Positions 41,089-42,854 of a DNA stretch of 42,854 nucleotides are shown piece by piece. Under the pieces are notes generated by a model. It saw nothing but the letters and a program-made list of their open reading frames with translations. It was not told the origin of the DNA and searched no databases. A program made the position numbers and the translations under genes. Each line of letters begins with the position of its first letter. The stretch's first letter is position 1. Origin of the DNA: Desulfonatronospira sp. (lineage in GTDB: Bacteria > Desulfobacterota > Desulfovibrionia > Desulfovibrionales > Desulfonatronovibrionaceae); assembly GCA_003551155.1 (NCBI GenBank), contig PUMA01000029.1, forward strand, positions 1 to 42,854, in the 5' to 3' direction.

Positions 41089-41937
41089 TTATCTATATTT
41101 ATCCTCGTCTAAATCGCCTGCTGGATCATAAACAATTTTAGCGCCCATAACGTCTTTTAGTTCTGCTTCTCTTTGTCTCCATTCGCTTTGGCTCTCCCAG
41201 GCTTTTTCATCATCGGTGCTGGTATCAGCCATTTTAATATAAAAAGCGCAAGCATAACCATATTTTTGTTGATAGTATTTAATCGATTGGCCTTTGATGT
41301 TTGGAAACAGGCTGTTAATGTGTTCCTTTAATCTTCTGATATTTTCTTTCTTTTTGGTGATTTCAGGAATCCGAACGTTCCCCCTTTTAGTTGCAAATAG
41401 TTCAAACAATTGTTTTAATTTTGGTTTGCTCTCAAAGCCTAGGTCTTTCATTGTCCAGGGTGCCATCCCGCCGGGGTGTGTTATTTCAATACGTTGATCA
41501 TTCACAATTCTAACATGAATATCTGCCCAAGTAGTTCCTTCAGACACATCTATTGAAAAAGGCTTCTGTTTTTCCGGTTTAACGTCAACATGCGCTGCCT
41601 GCTCCTGTTCCTTTTCCTTTACCGTTGTTGACGCTGGTGTCATGAAATTTTGCTTCTCGTAGTCCTCAACATCTTGAATCAAATAGATTGATCTGACTAA
41701 ATACATGCATAACTGTCGAAATGGGCAACGCCCAAAAAGAGGATAAACAGGCTTGCGATTAATTCTATCATAATCAACATCGAATCTGAGTTTAAAGCTG
41801 ATTGTTCCATAAACAAATCTTTCTCCTGTAGCTGCATCATGAACTGGAAGACCTTTTTTAACAGCATTCAATAATTCAAATTCAGCCACACCCCATCTTT
41901 GCAGTATTTCCGAGCCTGTTATACATTTTTTCTTCAT
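41089..41937 (-). CDS. Hypothetical protein with N-terminal DNA-binding-like domain
   Basis: The product of about 282 residues begins MKKKCITGSEILQRWGV and continues ELLNAVKKGLPVHD, a pattern typical of a winged-helix DNA-binding domain in accessory proteins. The centre has a basic and Gln/Glu-rich linker (about 120-150). The C-terminal half contains TWADIHVRIVNDQRIEITHPGG and a charged helix set ending with DEDKYR. The full function is unknown; a regulator or partner of the integrase is plausible because its gene follows the integrase on the same strand by 111 bases. ATG 41937 is preferred over 42039, whose first 34 residues look non-conserved. Confidence 0.7.
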   Translation of the reverse strand: MKKKCITGSEILQRWGVAEFELLNAVKKGLPVHDAATGERFVYGTISFKLRFDVDYDRINRKPVYPLFGRCPFRQLCMYLVRSIYLIQDVEDYEKQNFMTPASTTVKEKEQEQAAHVDVKPEKQKPFSIDVSEGTTWADIHVRIVNDQRIEITHPGGMAPWTMKDLGFESKPKLKQLFELFATKRGNVRIPEITKKKENIRRLKEHINSLFPNIKGQSIKYYQQKYGYACAFYIKMADTSTDDEKAWESQSEWRQREAELKDVMGAKIVYDPAGDLDEDKYR

Positions 41938-42048
41938 GCCTGCGATCTCCTGCAATCGCCCCCTGGAAGTTTTATCCCGGACCAGCCCGCCCAGGAAAGC
42001 GGGTTTTCGGTGCGTCCACCTAGGACCGGGAAATATCAAAAAATTGAC

Positions 42049-42854
42049 TTACTGATTCGCCGCCAAGGATAACACTTTTCCTTTCTTCTTTTTTGGCAGT
42101 CCAACATTGATCTTTTTAAGACCCTGGACGGCATCTTTCAGGGCTTTATTGTTCAAGTGCGCATATCGTTCCGTCAATCTAATGTCTGAATGCCCCAGCA
42201 GCTCTTTTACTTCATAAATACTCGTGCCCGCTTCAATTAGCCAACTTGCGAAACTGTGCCGCAATCCGTGAAAGGTCAACATGTGTTTTCTTTCGGTGAC
42301 TCCTTCATTCAATTTCAGGTCATCAACTGTGCGGTCAAAGGTATGGGAGGGTGATATTTTCTTTTCGCCGTTTTTGCCCGGGAATATCAGCTGGTGTTTT
42401 TCACCTGGAATCCGCCGCTTGAACATATCTTTAAGGACTTCATTCATGGGAATGATTCTGTCGGTCTTGCCTTTGGTATCCAGGACAAATATTTTTTCAT
42501 TTTCAAGGTCAATGTCGTTCCAGGTCAGGCCCGCTACTTCACCAAAGCGCAAGCCACCGTAAAGACTGACCAGCGCCATATCGTGAACGTCAATGGATCT
42601 TTCCAGCAGGGCAGGGAAAAGTTTTTCTGCTTCCTGATCAGTCAGATATCTTTTAACCTTGTTATCAAACTTTGGAATCATCTTTGACTTTCGGCTGATC
42701 TTTGGGATAATCCCGGAATAAAGACCATTATCAAGCGCAAAGTTATAGACCTGACGGACCACTGAAAGGGTATACTCAATGGATCTGTCAGCCTTGCCCT
42801 TGTCCTTCATTCTTTTCTTGATCTTCTGAAGATCCATTTTCTGAATGTCCTTCA
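42049..42854 (-). CDS. Tyrosine recombinase/integrase (N-terminus cut by right edge)
   Basis: The frame remains open to base 42854, upstream of the first visible Met, so the N-terminus lies outside the window. The visible part (about 268 residues) starts in the SAM-like core-binding domain (VVRQVYNFALDNGL). The catalytic domain follows: Arg in VSLYGGLRFGEVAGLTW, the HxxR box in LTFHGLRHSFASWL, the following His in ELLGHSDIRLTERYAHLN and the nucleophile Tyr in the same segment. It should catalyse integration and excision at the tRNA-Thr site. The C-terminus ends in a Lys-rich tail. Confidence 0.95.
   Translation of the reverse strand, partial: KDIQKMDLQKIKKRMKDKGKADRSIEYTLSVVRQVYNFALDNGLYSGIIPKISRKSKMIPKFDNKVKRYLTDQEAEKLFPALLERSIDVHDMALVSLYGGLRFGEVAGLTWNDIDLENEKIFVLDTKGKTDRIIPMNEVLKDMFKRRIPGEKHQLIFPGKNGEKKISPSHTFDRTVDDLKLNEGVTERKHMLTFHGLRHSFASWLIEAGTSIYEVKELLGHSDIRLTERYAHLNNKALKDAVQGLKKINVGLPKKKKGKVLSLAANQ

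Larger units (their letters stand above)
26926..42854. mobile_element. Integrated genetic element at tRNA-Thr (right end outside window)
   Basis: From the tRNA-Thr 3' end to the window edge the DNA is more AT-rich than the chromosome. It carries a tyrosine integrase (42049 to edge), an excisionase/AlpA-like protein, a PrimPol-DUF3987 replication protein, an SSB, a terminase-small-subunit-like HTH protein next to the tRNA, an IS and many unknown small proteins. No conjugation, capsid or tail gene is visible. A second copy of the tRNA 3' end was not found in the window, so attR should lie beyond 42854. The order resembles a phage satellite island, but an ICE or integrated plasmid is not excluded. 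Confidence 0.75.

Noticed and set aside
41938-42854. Right attachment site (copy of the tRNA-Thr 3' end)
   Set aside because: No match to the tRNA 3' end was found near the integrase, so attR is taken to lie beyond the window.
1-42854. CRISPR array
   Set aside because: No regularly spaced repeats of 24-40 bases were seen anywhere; the repeats present are palindromes, IS ends or short iterons.

Overview
The window is bacterial and most resembles a sulfate-reducing deltaproteobacterium of the Desulfovibrionales/Desulfohalobiales group. The main reason is the gene order at 0.9-13 kb: an archaeal-type aldolase and 3-dehydroquinate synthase II, then pheA-aroA-tyrA-trpEGDCFBA. This matches the arrangement I know from Desulfovibrio vulgaris (DVU0460-0471). 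The exact genus cannot be fixed from sequence alone.

1-13.0 kb: after the end of a DUF362 gene lies a large aromatic amino acid cluster making chorismate precursors, Phe, Tyr and Trp. It starts with an apparent transcription attenuator: a promoter, a 30-codon leader ORF with eight consecutive aromatic codons (Phe-Tyr-Phe-Trp-Tyr-Phe-Tyr-Phe), a strong intrinsic terminator, and an 11-bp alternative helix that would disarm the terminator. A second site with the same geometry lies at the tyrA/trpE boundary: the end of tyrA carries three consecutive Trp codons, followed by a possible antiterminator strand, the tyrA stop and an intrinsic terminator before trpE. A 160-bp palindromic repeat separates that terminator from trpE.

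13.0-26.9 kb: ordinary chromosomal genes. These are a CMD/AhpD-like protein without the usual cysteines, glnA (type I-alpha), a small zinc-ribbon-like gene broken by an in-frame TGA, a coiled-coil hypothetical, queF and a SagB-type nitroreductase. Next comes an overlapping chain of nadK, an ARMT1-like phosphatase, mltA and a bifunctional rel. On the minus strand are a SlyD-like FKBP and an archease-rtcB-DUF1992 operon. A tRNA-Thr(CGU) gene closes this part.

26.9-42.85 kb: an AT-rich integrated element that begins next to the tRNA-Thr gene and runs past the right edge of the window. Read from the right it holds a tyrosine integrase (cut by the edge), a DNA-binding-like hypothetical, an excisionase/AlpA-like small protein, a PrimPol-DUF3987 replication protein, a non-coding stretch with hairpins and iteron-like repeats, a cargo of membrane, secreted, TPR and unknown proteins, an SSB, and a terminase-small-subunit-like HTH protein beside the tRNA. 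The layout recalls phage-inducible chromosomal islands, although no capsid or helper-phage gene is visible. Inside it a 1,954-bp IS1634-family insertion with 7-bp target duplications splits a small secreted-protein gene whose reading frame is restored exactly when the IS is removed.
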